NCBI GenBank assembly: GCA_964560875.1
Contig: CAZLMW010000067.1
Location: 1-42,251, forward strand
DNA from: CAZLMW01 sp964560875
Lineage (GTDB): Bacteria > Myxococcota_A > UBA9042
Direction of reading: 5' to 3'
Length of the DNA stretch: 42,251 nt
Of this stretch, positions 33,508 to 42,172 are shown piece after piece. Each line of letters begins with the position of its first letter. The stretch's first letter is position 1. The translations under genes were made by a program, and so were the position numbers. Under the pieces are notes generated by a model. The model made no database searches and was not told the DNA's origin. It saw nothing but the letters and a program-made list of their open reading frames with translations.

Positions 33508-34455
33508 TCACGCCGCGGGTTTGACGTAGAACTGTTTGCACCACTTGCGGAATTTGCCGATCGGTCCGTCGCCGTCGCACAGCACGGGCGGGTCCATGTA
33601 GACCTTGTTTTCCCAAATCGGGATGTCCTGCTCGAGCTGCCGTTCGATCTCGGCGATGTAGGCGCGGCCGATGCCCTCGGTGACCGAAGCGCCGCCGACC
33701 TTCTTGACCAGGAACGAAAAACGCACGTCGACGTGTTCGCCCTCGATCGCGGTGCAAGACGACACCAGCAACGTCTCGACGATGCCGCGAAAACGCGTGG
33801 TGGTGAACCCGAACCCGTAGCAGTGCACGTCGATCTCGCCCTCGACATCCATGCCGTGAGCGCGCGAAATGGTCGGGCTCTGTACGTGCAAGAGGTGACC
33901 ATGCTGCGTCGCCGTGCTTGCCGGCAGGTTCTGGGTGCCGTGCAAGTAATGAAAGTGTGCTGAATCGACAGCGTTCTCGGCCATCTCCTGGTTGTGGGTA
34001 CGGATCTTCCAGCGGCGGGTCTTGAAGTCGGTCCACGCGTCGTCGGTCACTTCGGGAACAGCCGGCACTTCCCACTGCGGCTCCAGGCCGTCGGGGTGGT
34101 GCCAGACGAGAACGAGACCGTTCACATCCCGCGTGTGCCAGGCGCGCATGCGAGCGAGCTTGGGGATCTTCTTGGCGTACGGGATCTCGGCGCAGGAGCC
34201 GTCACCCTTGAATTTCCAGGCGTGGAACGGGCAGCGGACGGTTTCCCCCTCCACAGTGCCGCCATGGCCGAGGTGGGCGCCAAGGTGGGCGCAGAACGCA
34301 TCGAGCACCTTGGCTTCGCCCGATTCGGTGCGGAACAGGACGAGATCTTTGCCGAAGTATTTCAGCGGGAGGACCTGGCCGACCTCGAGTTCGTGCGACC
34401 AGGCCACCTGGAACCAGCCGATCGGGAAGGGATGGAAGGGAAATCGTGGGGACAT
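33508..34455 (-). CDS. Rieske non-heme iron oxygenase, KshA/DAF-36 type
   Basis: A 315-residue oxygenase subunit. The Rieske [2Fe-2S] site is C55-A-H57 and C75-P-F-H78. The mononuclear iron site is N161, D164, H167, H172 in ENAVDSAHFHYLHG. The length is short for a ring-hydroxylating alpha subunit and suits KshA (3-ketosteroid 9-alpha-hydroxylase) and the related DAF-36/Neverland sterol 7-desaturases. The stretch GKDLVLFRTESGEAKVLDAF followed by CAHLGAHLGHGG, and NGLVLVWHHPDGLEPQWEVP, resembles the DAF-36/Neverland branch at least as much as KshA. No reductase gene (KshB) is nearby. The ATG at 34455 has GGAG eight bases upstream. It is the first gene of the operon, 136 bp from a KstR-like palindrome. 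Confidence 0.86.
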   Translation of the reverse strand: MSPRFPFHPFPIGWFQVAWSHELEVGQVLPLKYFGKDLVLFRTESGEAKVLDAFCAHLGAHLGHGGTVEGETVRCPFHAWKFKGDGSCAEIPYAKKIPKLARMRAWHTRDVNGLVLVWHHPDGLEPQWEVPAVPEVTDDAWTDFKTRRWKIRTHNQEMAENAVDSAHFHYLHGTQNLPASTATQHGHLLHVQSPTISRAHGMDVEGEIDVHCYGFGFTTTRFRGIVETLLVSSCTAIEGEHVDVRFSFLVKKVGGASVTEGIGRAYIAEIERQLEQDIPIWENKVYMDPPVLCDGDGPIGKFRKWCKQFYVKPAA

Positions 34456-34690
34456 GGCGGCAGCTCCGGATGTGGGCGTTGGCCGGCGGCGGTGAAAACG
34501 AAGGGCATGGCGGACGAGTGTATTTCCGTCCCGTCCAGCCGCCTTCGTCGCCTGCGTTGTGGTGTTCAAATGCGGTTCAATGGTCGTTTTTAGAACCTGT
34601 TCTAGTCACTGTAGCCGGTCGACTCGGAGCTTTCAACGGCTGGCGGGAACAAGTTGCGAAGGTGGGGAGCGCGCGCATCATGCGGCGAGG
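34456..34690. other. Divergent control region between the sterol-type operon and a lipoprotein gene
   Basis: A 235-bp non-coding stretch from which the minus-strand operon and the plus-strand lipoprotein gene are both read. It contains the palindrome at 34591-34604. I cannot assign -35/-10 boxes with confidence. Confidence 0.6.
34591..34604. promoter_or_regulatory. Palindrome matching the KstR operator pattern
   Basis: TAGAACCTGTTCTA is a palindrome with half-sites TAGAAC/GTTCTA around a CT centre. It matches every fixed position of TnnAACnnGTTnnA, the operator described for the TetR-type repressor KstR of mycobacterial cholesterol genes. It lies 136 bp before the first gene of the sterol-type operon. 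Other TetR-family regulators bind similar AAC-n2-GTT sites, so the identity of the regulator is an inference. Confidence 0.6.
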
Positions 34691-35251
34691 ATGCGGACGT
34701 TTGTTCTGGTTTGGCTTGTTGCGCTCACGGCGATCGCCGGGTGTGGTGGTGTCGAGCCTGTTCGCACCACCAAGCCGGTGACCGGTCCAACGGTGCGCGA
34801 CCGCGACAGGGCGGTGAAGGACTCGGCGATCACGCGGATGCTTGCAGGTCACGAGCAGCCCAAGCGACCCACGATCCCCGGCTACAAGCTCCTGCGCGAG
34901 GCGGAGGACGCCGTCGACCGATTGGGCCGGATCATCCGCTTGGTGAAGAGCCGGATGCGGTCGGCGGCGACCGTTCGCGACGTCGGCAAGTTGCGCTGCC
35001 TGACCGATGACCTCGAAGCGCTGAGCAAACTTCACAAAAGCAGCGAGAAATCGGTGCTTGAGCTGGAACGGGCGTTGCGCGAGCGGGACCGCTCAAAGGC
35101 CGAAGGTTCGTGGCTGAAAGTGCGCGTCGCCGACATGCAGGCGCGCGAGTACGTCCACAAGCGGTGCGAAGGACGAATGCATGTCGAGGTCCACATCGTG
35201 TCGCCTCGCGGTAAGACGATTCGCAAGTCGTCGAGCACCGGCGGCAAGTGA
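34691..35251 (+). CDS. Small putative lipoprotein
   Basis: A 186-residue exported protein. The signal peptide MRTFVLVWLVALTAIAGC ends in a lipobox IAGC with Cys18. The mature part is charged and mostly helical (YKLLREAEDAVDRLGRIIRL, SEKSVLELERALRERDRSKA), suggesting a short coiled coil, with two further Cys that could pair (KLRCLTDD and HKRCEGRM). I recognise no family. The ATG at 34691 is preceded directly by GAGG, which is too close for an ideal Shine-Dalgarno; no better in-frame start gives a signal peptide. Confidence 0.65.
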   Translation: MRTFVLVWLVALTAIAGCGGVEPVRTTKPVTGPTVRDRDRAVKDSAITRMLAGHEQPKRPTIPGYKLLREAEDAVDRLGRIIRLVKSRMRSAATVRDVGKLRCLTDDLEALSKLHKSSEKSVLELERALRERDRSKAEGSWLKVRVADMQAREYVHKRCEGRMHVEVHIVSPRGKTIRKSSSTGGK

Positions 35252-35390
35252 CCCGGCCCCCGTCGCAACCCATCGAGCATCGAAGAAAAAGCCCACGGCG
35301 GGCCACGCGGTGCGGGGATTGACGCACAGGCACCTTGCGAGCCAGCATCGCAGCCCCCTCGACAGGGTCATGGCTCGATTGGAGTGTGCA

Positions 35391-36845
35391 ATGGCGAAGT
35401 TTTGCGCGGAATGCGGCGCTAACCTGAAACCCGGCGCGAAGTTCTGCTCGGAATGCGGAGCGAAGACCCCGGCTGCGGCGCCCGCTCCCCAACCGGCCCC
35501 TCCCGTCGCCGAAGAGCCGCCCCCGGCCCCCGCTGCTGAAGCACCGCCGCCCGCACCCGAGCCGCCTCCCGCGCCCGCGAACAAGGCCAAGGAAGAAGCC
35601 CCTGCGCCCACAGCCGCGCCGAAGGCCGAATCGTCGGGCAAGGGTCACTACCAGGACCCGATCGCGGCGATGCTCGCCAGCGACGACGATGACGACGACG
35701 ACGACCATCTCGCCATGCCCGACGATGATGGTGAGCCGGCCAAGCGCGAAGTGCCGTTCGGCCTGATTTCGTTGGGTGGCCTCGCGCTGCTCATTCTGGT
35801 TGGTATGGCCTACATCGGCAGCAACGACGAGCTCAGCCAGCGCTTCAAGTGCAACGTCCTGGGCGACAAAGCCGCCTGCGTGACCGAGGACGACAAGCTG
35901 TTCGCTATCGAGCAGCAGGAGAAGCGCGAAGAGATCGAGCTGATGCAGCACCACTACGGCGGCTTTGACCTCAGCTTCACGCCCGAGAAGGACGCATCGT
36001 TCACGCTCAAGCAGACCCGCTACGAGGAGAACCGCCTCGACTTCATCAAGCGCATCCGCGAGGGCGACGGCGACAAGCGCGTCCGCAAGACGGTCAAAGT
36101 GGGCGAGTACAAGGAAAAGAAGAGCAACGAGGGCGAGATCAAGGGCATCGTGACGTTCAAGCAGTCCGCCCAGCCGCCGACTTTCAAGCCGGAGCAGGGC
36201 AAGGAGCTCGTCTTGCCGTTGACGCTCTCGGATCTGCCGCTGCTCGAGCGTGAACAGGTCGAAGCTCAAAACCCCGAAAAGCGCCTGTCTGCCGAGGACG
36301 TCATCAAGCTGCAGAAGATGGCCGACAACCCCGAGCGTGACGAGGATGGCAACATCATCAAAGAGAAGAAGATGCGCATCAAGACGGTGGCGTTGTCCAC
36401 GTGGATCTACGAGATCGCCATCGACGCCGTCGGTTTCGAGCCGCGCAGCATTCTTTTCTACGAAGCTCCTCTGCCGCCAGACCTCGACGCCAAGAAGTTG
36501 GAAGAAGAAGGGGTGACGCTGCGTCCGTTCAAGCGCCGCCCGGACGGTCGGTTCGTGATCGCCAACGCGTCGTTCGACCTGCTGCCCAAGCCCAAGACGA
36601 TCCAGACGCGCTACATCCAGGTGCTCAAAGAGCTGCACTGCTTGCGCAAGAGCAAGGAATACGAAGGCAAATCCGAGCAGGGTAAGGCCGACGCGGAAGC
36701 GCTCATCTGGGAACAGAAGGCGTTCAACAAGGTGCTGCAGGAGATTGCGCACAAGAACGACGAGGACCCTGAGTTCATCGAGCTCAAGAACAAAGAGTTC
36801 ACCGGCTACCAGTGTCCCAAGCCGGTCGTCGAGCAGGCCCGCTGA
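35391..36845 (+). CDS. Zinc-ribbon, single-pass membrane protein of unknown function
   Basis: A 484-residue protein. A zinc ribbon occupies residues 1-25 with C5, C8, C19 and C22 (KFCAECGANL, KFCSECGAK). A Pro/Ala/Glu-rich linker (26-80) and an acidic run of Asp near 98-113 follow. A transmembrane helix lies at about 122-143 (FGLISLGGLALLILVGMAYI). The C-terminal 340 residues are highly charged (lysine/glutamate-rich) and would lie outside the cytoplasm if the zinc ribbon is inside. GGAG six bases before the ATG at 35391 supports this start over in-frame ATGs upstream. Family and role unknown; similar layouts with an N-terminal zinc ribbon are frequent in Myxococcota. Confidence 0.75.
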   Translation: MAKFCAECGANLKPGAKFCSECGAKTPAAAPAPQPAPPVAEEPPPAPAAEAPPPAPEPPPAPANKAKEEAPAPTAAPKAESSGKGHYQDPIAAMLASDDDDDDDDHLAMPDDDGEPAKREVPFGLISLGGLALLILVGMAYIGSNDELSQRFKCNVLGDKAACVTEDDKLFAIEQQEKREEIELMQHHYGGFDLSFTPEKDASFTLKQTRYEENRLDFIKRIREGDGDKRVRKTVKVGEYKEKKSNEGEIKGIVTFKQSAQPPTFKPEQGKELVLPLTLSDLPLLEREQVEAQNPEKRLSAEDVIKLQKMADNPERDEDGNIIKEKKMRIKTVALSTWIYEIAIDAVGFEPRSILFYEAPLPPDLDAKKLEEEGVTLRPFKRRPDGRFVIANASFDLLPKPKTIQTRYIQVLKELHCLRKSKEYEGKSEQGKADAEALIWEQKAFNKVLQEIAHKNDEDPEFIELKNKEFTGYQCPKPVVEQAR

Positions 36846-36950
36846 GCGGGTCGAGCACGGTAGGGTTCGCCCAAACGCGCGTCCAAGCGGCGCAAAGCTT
36901 GTCGATCCACGGGTTTACGGTAGCCTGACGGCGTGTGCGCAGGGCTCACA

Positions 36951-39383
36951 ATGCACAATCGACGGGGCGCGATCGCGGCGATGGCCGTGTTGGTATGCCT
37001 CGTCTCCCCGCCGGCCGATGCGGCGCAGGCACCCGTTTCCGCGACCTCTGTTGTCGCCGAGACCGCGGTGGATGCGGCCGCCGAAGCCGAGCCGGCGCGC
37101 TATGTCCTGACGCCATGGTCGACCACGATCGCGGGGTTTGACGCGCTGCACGCGGCGGCGCGACGCGGACGGGTCGCACGTGCGCAGGCCCTTGCGGCGG
37201 AGTTGGCCCGCGGTGCAACGCAGGTCGATGCAAAGACAGCGATCGCGTACGAGGTGGTCGTCGCTTGCCGACGGGCGCGCAAACGAAGCTGCGAGCGGGC
37301 CGCCTGGAAAGCGCTGAGCAGCGACGGTCCGATGCGCGATGACGCCGCGATCTCCCTGGCTGACATCGCGCTCAAGCAGCGCAAGCTCAAGGCGGTGGTC
37401 GAGCACTTGGCCAAGGCCCCCGCGTGGCGCGCCGAACGGAGCCGAGTGGCGTTGCGGGCGGCCGAGATGGCGCTTGATCGCGGCGATGTGGCGATGGGCT
37501 CGACGCTCTTGCGGTGGGTTGATTCCCGGGCATTGTCGCGGGCACAGCGGGCGCGGCGGTCCCTGCTCGAAGGCGACGTGTTGCGCCGCGGCACTCCCCA
37601 GCCGGACCCTGCGCGCATTGAGGCGGCCGCCGCGGCGTATCGAAAAGCGTGGCGCAACGGCCGCGGTGACACCGACGATCGGGCGCTCGAACGACTGGCG
37701 GCGATCGGATCGCTTCCCGCACCGCGCCAACGCGTCGAACGAATCGCGACCGCGAGGTTGCCGCGCAAACGACGGGCGCGACGCAAGGAGATGCGTCTGC
37801 GTCTGCGTCGTATCGAGTCCATTGCGTCCGGAGTTGCCGGGCTTGCCACGTACGGTCGCGGCGTCATGCTCGCCAAGGTGCGCAAGCGCCGGGCCCACGC
37901 CGTCGGTGAGCTCAAACGCGTCCTCGCTGAAGCCCGTAACCCGGCGCTGCTGCACCACACGCGCTATCGGCTCGGCGATGTCCAGGGGCGCCTCGGCCGC
38001 GACAAAGAAGCCGTCGTGACCCTCGAGCCGCTGCTCAAGCTGGACGTCGACGCGGAGCTGGCCACGCGTGTTCGATGGCGGCTGTTCCGGCTCTACCGCG
38101 CGCTGCGCCGAACGCTGGACGCCGACCGCATGTTGGCCGAAGTGGTGGCGCGCAAATCCACCGCCCGCTACGCGCTGGCTGCCACGTGGGAGCTCGCATG
38201 GCGCAGGTTTCGTGTCGGCGACGTGACGGAGAGCCTCCGGTTGCTGGATCGGATGGCGCAGACGACGCCGGCCGGAGCGCTCGATGGAAAGCAGCCGTGG
38301 CGCGCGCGCATCGATTACTGGCGGGCCCGCTGCCACGACCGGCTGGGACATGAAGGCGCCGCCGTGGGGCTGCTGGCCGCTGTCGCCGAGCGCTTCCCGC
38401 AGACCTACTATGGTCTCATCGCCAGCGATCGACTTCGGTCGATGCGCAAACCTGGTCCGCTGCCCGTCCCGCCGCGGCGCGCCCAAGCCGCTGACCCAAC
38501 ATCGCAGGAAGGCCCACACCTTGAGTCGCTGCGCATCGCCCGCCATCCGCGGCTGGCGTCCGCCGTGATCCTCGCGCGCGGCGGTCATCTGCTCGCCGCT
38601 CGCCGAGCGCTCCGGGCGCAGCTGCACGCGGCGATTCCGCGCGACGGCGTTCACCTGCTCGCCGTGCTCTACCACAAGACCGGACGCACACGGGCCGCGT
38701 TTGCGGTGTTGCGTCGGCACGCCCGTCGAGCCGCGCAACCCGATGCCGCGACCGCTGCCGTGTGGCGGGTGGCCTTCGCGACTCCCTACTCCGGACTGTT
38801 CGCCCGGGCCGCCCGTGAAGCCGGCGTGCCGCGTGCGCTGCTCTACGCGGTGGCACGGCACGAGAGCCATTTCATCCCCACCGCACAGTCGGCGGCCGGC
38901 GCAGTGGGGCTGCTGCAGCTCTTGCCGTCCGTCGCCGCCCGCATCGCCGGCCTCTACAGCCTCCGCGTCCGCAAAGCCTGGGCGCTGCGAACGCCGACCT
39001 ACAACCTGCGCATCGGCGCGCGTTACCTCGCCCAGCTGAGCAGCTACCTGCGAGGCAACCACGCGCTCGTATTCGCGGCCTACAACGCCGGCCCATACGC
39101 AGTGCAACGGTGGCTGCTTCGCTCGGGCGAGACCGCTACCGACGTCTTCGTCGAGTCCATCCCCTATTCGCAGGCTCGTCACTACGCGCGAGGCGTCCTC
39201 GCCACGGCGCACGCCTATGCCTGGCTCCACCCCGAATGGGGCGAGCACGGCGCGATCCTGGCTGGACGCCGGACCAGCACGCCGTCGCGACTGGGCCCGT
39301 TCATGGTGCCGCCCGGTCCCGACGGCCAGACCGCATCCACCGCTGGTTCGTCGCGGCTTGCGGTCGCGGCACCAGCCCGCTAA
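36951..39383 (+). CDS. Soluble lytic murein transglycosylase (Slt type)
   Basis: An 810-residue periplasmic enzyme that cleaves the MurNAc-GlcNAc bond of peptidoglycan with 1,6-anhydro product formation. A signal peptide (GAIAAMAVLVCLVSPPADAA) is followed by a long helical, Arg/Ala-rich TPR-like superhelix (about 60-600), and the catalytic SLT domain is C-terminal. The catalytic Glu is E638 in ARHESHFIPTAQSAAGAVGL; other family marks are GLLQLLPSVA, YNLRIGARYLAQL, FAAYNAGPYAVQRWL and IPYSQARHYARGVL. It is longer than E. coli Slt70. The ATG at 36951 follows AGGG by six bases; the GTG at 36933 is an alternative. It lies 33 bp before mutL. Confidence 0.92.
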   Translation: MHNRRGAIAAMAVLVCLVSPPADAAQAPVSATSVVAETAVDAAAEAEPARYVLTPWSTTIAGFDALHAAARRGRVARAQALAAELARGATQVDAKTAIAYEVVVACRRARKRSCERAAWKALSSDGPMRDDAAISLADIALKQRKLKAVVEHLAKAPAWRAERSRVALRAAEMALDRGDVAMGSTLLRWVDSRALSRAQRARRSLLEGDVLRRGTPQPDPARIEAAAAAYRKAWRNGRGDTDDRALERLAAIGSLPAPRQRVERIATARLPRKRRARRKEMRLRLRRIESIASGVAGLATYGRGVMLAKVRKRRAHAVGELKRVLAEARNPALLHHTRYRLGDVQGRLGRDKEAVVTLEPLLKLDVDAELATRVRWRLFRLYRALRRTLDADRMLAEVVARKSTARYALAATWELAWRRFRVGDVTESLRLLDRMAQTTPAGALDGKQPWRARIDYWRARCHDRLGHEGAAVGLLAAVAERFPQTYYGLIASDRLRSMRKPGPLPVPPRRAQAADPTSQEGPHLESLRIARHPRLASAVILARGGHLLAARRALRAQLHAAIPRDGVHLLAVLYHKTGRTRAAFAVLRRHARRAAQPDAATAAVWRVAFATPYSGLFARAAREAGVPRALLYAVARHESHFIPTAQSAAGAVGLLQLLPSVAARIAGLYSLRVRKAWALRTPTYNLRIGARYLAQLSSYLRGNHALVFAAYNAGPYAVQRWLLRSGETATDVFVESIPYSQARHYARGVLATAHAYAWLHPEWGEHGAILAGRRTSTPSRLGPFMVPPGPDGQTASTAGSSRLAVAAPAR

Positions 39384-39416
39384 AGAGCCAACTCCTCCAT
39401 CTTTCGGGAAGCTGTC

Positions 39417-41231
39417 GTGGCCCAACCTGCCACCATCGCGGTGCTGCCGCTGCAAGTCGCCAACCAGATCGCGGCCGGAGAGGTCGTCGAGCGGCCGGCG
39501 TCCGTCGTCAAGGAGCTCGTCGAGAACGCGCTGGATGCCGGTGCGACCCGCATCGAAGTCAGGCTCCGCGACGGCGGTCGCGAACAGATCCGAATCGTCG
39601 ACAACGGCCACGGCATCGCGGCCGAACAGGCGCAGTTGGCGTTCCAGCGCCACGCAACATCAAAGATTCGTTGCGCCGACGACCTGCTGCGTGTGGCGAG
39701 CTACGGGTTTCGGGGCGAGGCGCTCGCGTCGATTGCGTCCGTCGCACACGTGACAATGCGCACCCGAACCGCTGCCCAGGAGCTCGGTGTCGAGGTCAAG
39801 GGCGACGGCACCGGCACGTTCGTGACAAAGCCTGTCGCCGCCCCCGTCGGCACCGATCTCAGCATCGATGACCTGTTCGCCACTGTCCCGGCGCGTCGGG
39901 CCTTCCTACGAACCGCCGCGACCGAGCTTGGCCACGTCATCCGCTGGCTCGACGCCCAGGCGCTGGCGAGACCGTCGCTGCACCTTTCGTTGCATCACAA
40001 CGACCGTCGCGTCCACGTCTACGATCCGCGCCCCAACCTATTTGAACGCGCCAAACAAGTCCTCGGCGGCGATGTCGCTCCCCGCCTGCACGAAGTCTGC
40101 GGCGACGGCGACTACAGCATCCAAGGCGCCATGGCCGAGCCGTCCCTGCACCGCGGCAGCGCATCTGGCCTGACCGTCCTGGTCGACGGGCGACCTGTCA
40201 GCGATCGAACCGTGGCCCACGCTGCGCGCCAAGCTTACGGCAACCGACTGCCTGCCCGCCGCCACCCTGTCGGCGTGATCGCACTGTCTTGTCCGGCTGC
40301 GACGGTCGACGTGAACGTCCATCCGATGAAAACCGAAGTGCGTTTCCTGTCCAAGCCCGCCGTTCACGCCGCTGTGTCCGAGGCCGTCGAAGCCATGCTC
40401 GACACCGGCGCCTGGCTCGCCGCCGACGACATGCACGTGCCCGTCACCCGCAAACCCGCCCGTCCTCGCCGTCCGCCGTCCGGTCGCGCCCCGCTCGACA
40501 GCGGCGACTTGTTCGGCTCGCGCTCCCACCCTTCGCCGACGAGTCGCCCGCCCAGACCGCCCACATCTGCTCGCCGGCCCCAGCCTTCCGAGCCGCGATC
40601 CGCTCACGACCCGTCGTCAGCTGCGCCGTCACACGTTGCGACACCCGGCGGCGGCGTCCCAATCACGTCACAGGTGGCGTTCATGGCAGGCGACGTCCCG
40701 ATCGAGGGCCGCGCTACCGGCACTGTCGATGGCCGGTTCTTGCTGATCACCGGCAACGACGGCCTGCACGCCGTTGATATCCAAGCTGCCGCGGCCGCGC
40801 TGGGTCCCGCTGACGGGCGCCGCGCTTCATCCCGCCTCATGATCCCGGTGCTCGTCCGCCTCGGCGCCCCGCTCATCAAGTCCGTAGTGGCCGAATCCGC
40901 TGTGCTCGCTCGCGCGGGTCTCGAAGTCGCCGCCTCGCCCGAAGGCGGCCTGCTGGTGCGCGCGGTCCCTGTCGGAATGCCACGCAGCGCAGCCGAGGGC
41001 GTGATTCGTGCCGTCGCCGGCGGCTTGTTGGGTGGCTGGCAGGGGCTGGAGGCCAGCGATCGCAACGCACGTATCGACGCCGCGATCGCGCAGCAGTGCC
41101 CGTCGTCGGCCGCACCGATGTCGATCGTCTCGAGACTCGACGGCGCACAACTGCCAGCGGCGACCCCCGACGGGCGTCCGATCGTCGTGAGTCGCGACGT
41201 AGCCGCCATCCAGAGTTGGTTTTCCCGGTGA
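39417..41231 (+). CDS. mutL: DNA mismatch repair protein MutL
   Basis: A 604-residue GHKL ATPase linking MutS recognition to downstream repair. The ATPase motifs are complete: catalytic E36 and N37 in VENALDAGA, DNGHG at 62-66, RHATSKI at 78-84 and GFRGEALASI at 97-106. The transducer domain includes VNVHPMKTEVRF. A Pro/Arg/Ser-rich linker (about 345-410) leads to the C-terminal dimerisation domain. That domain has DIQA where endonuclease-type MutL proteins carry DQHA followed by Glu residues, and no other endonuclease motif is visible. The start is a GTG at 39417 preceded by GGGAAG five bases away. It overlaps miaA by four bases. Confidence 0.95.
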   Translation: MAQPATIAVLPLQVANQIAAGEVVERPASVVKELVENALDAGATRIEVRLRDGGREQIRIVDNGHGIAAEQAQLAFQRHATSKIRCADDLLRVASYGFRGEALASIASVAHVTMRTRTAAQELGVEVKGDGTGTFVTKPVAAPVGTDLSIDDLFATVPARRAFLRTAATELGHVIRWLDAQALARPSLHLSLHHNDRRVHVYDPRPNLFERAKQVLGGDVAPRLHEVCGDGDYSIQGAMAEPSLHRGSASGLTVLVDGRPVSDRTVAHAARQAYGNRLPARRHPVGVIALSCPAATVDVNVHPMKTEVRFLSKPAVHAAVSEAVEAMLDTGAWLAADDMHVPVTRKPARPRRPPSGRAPLDSGDLFGSRSHPSPTSRPPRPPTSARRPQPSEPRSAHDPSSAAPSHVATPGGGVPITSQVAFMAGDVPIEGRATGTVDGRFLLITGNDGLHAVDIQAAAAALGPADGRRASSRLMIPVLVRLGAPLIKSVVAESAVLARAGLEVAASPEGGLLVRAVPVGMPRSAAEGVIRAVAGGLLGGWQGLEASDRNARIDAAIAQQCPSSAAPMSIVSRLDGAQLPAATPDGRPIVVSRDVAAIQSWFSR

Positions 41232-42172
41232 CACCACGTCCGCGCATCGCCGCCATCGTTGGACCGACCGCCTCGGGCAAGACATCGCTGGCCGTCGCCC
41301 TCCGCGCTGCCGGTCTGCCGATCGAAGCCGTCGGTTGCGACGCGTCGCAGCTCTACCGTGGCCTCGACGCCGCAACCGCCAAACCCAGCGCCGAAGAGCG
41401 CGCCGCCGTCGTCCATCATCTCGTCGATGTTGTCGCGCCGACGGAGATTGTCGATGCGGCCCGTTTCGCCCGCCTCGCCGATGCCGCGATCGTCGATATC
41501 GCCAGGCGCGGCGCTTGGCCCGTCCTGGTCGGCGGAACCGGCCTCTACTACCGCGCTGTTGTCCGCGGCCTCGCCGATATCCCGCCCGTACCGACCGCGG
41601 TCCGCAACGACCTGGCTCATCAGTGGCGAGAACACGGGCCAGCCGCGATGCATGAACAGCTCACCGCCGTCGATCCCGACTACGCCGCGATCACGCCTGC
41701 GGAAAACCGGCAGCGCGTCCTGCGCGCCCTCGAAGTACACGCCGCGACCGGCACGCCATTTTCCACGTTTCACGACGCCCACCGCTCCGCTCCTCCCCGC
41801 TACGACGCCCTCACAATTGTCCTCGATCCGCCTCGCGACACCTATCGAAAACGCCTCGAAAGACGCGCCGCCGCGATGATCCCCGCCCTCATTGACGAAG
41901 CCAGGCAGCTCGCGGCAGCCGGCATCGGCCCCGATCACCACGCGACGCAAGCGCTCGGATACCGCGAAGCTCTCGCCATGATCGCCAGCGACTCCGTCGA
42001 CCGCGAAACGCTCACCACGTCGCTGATCCGCGGCCACAAGAAATACGCCAAGCGCCAACGCACCTGGTTTCGCAAGATCGCCAACGCACACGTCGTCGAC
42101 GCCGCCGATCCGACCGAGCCCGGCTCTTTGGAATCGGTCGCAGCAGCGCTCTCCGCGTTTTTCAACGGTTGA
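41228..42172 (+). CDS. miaA: tRNA dimethylallyltransferase MiaA
   Basis: A 314-residue enzyme that transfers a dimethylallyl group to N6 of A37 in tRNAs reading UNN codons. The P-loop is GPTASGKT at 12-19. The substrate-binding segment CDASQLYRGLDAATAKP corresponds to the usual DSxQxYRGxDIGTAKP. VLVGGTGLYYRAVV and the tRNA-binding NRQRVLRALEV and KYAKRQRTWFRK are present. The start is a GTG at 41228 that shares GTGA with the mutL stop, so the two genes are coupled; the mutL-miaA order is common in bacteria. Intact and full length. Confidence 0.95.
   Translation: MTPRPRIAAIVGPTASGKTSLAVALRAAGLPIEAVGCDASQLYRGLDAATAKPSAEERAAVVHHLVDVVAPTEIVDAARFARLADAAIVDIARRGAWPVLVGGTGLYYRAVVRGLADIPPVPTAVRNDLAHQWREHGPAAMHEQLTAVDPDYAAITPAENRQRVLRALEVHAATGTPFSTFHDAHRSAPPRYDALTIVLDPPRDTYRKRLERRAAAMIPALIDEARQLAAAGIGPDHHATQALGYREALAMIASDSVDRETLTTSLIRGHKKYAKRQRTWFRKIANAHVVDAADPTEPGSLESVAAALSAFFNG

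Noticed and set aside
30751..33963. 1070-residue open frame on the plus strand
   Set aside because: Antisense to the acyl-CoA dehydrogenase, P450, flavoprotein and Rieske genes, all of which have clear catalytic motifs. Long antisense frames are expected at this GC content.
34591..34604. LexA/SOS box interpretation of TAGAACCTGTTCTA
   Set aside because: LexA boxes of the GAAC-GTTC type have a four-base centre; here the centre is two bases, as in KstR/TetR-type operators.
34932..36752. 606-residue Leu/Val-rich frame on the minus strand
   Set aside because: Antisense to the zinc-ribbon protein. The run of Leu and Val is the complement of its Lys/Glu-rich codons, not membrane helices.
36915..39653. 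912-residue open frame on the minus strand
   Set aside because: Antisense to the lytic transglycosylase gene, which carries an intact SLT active site.
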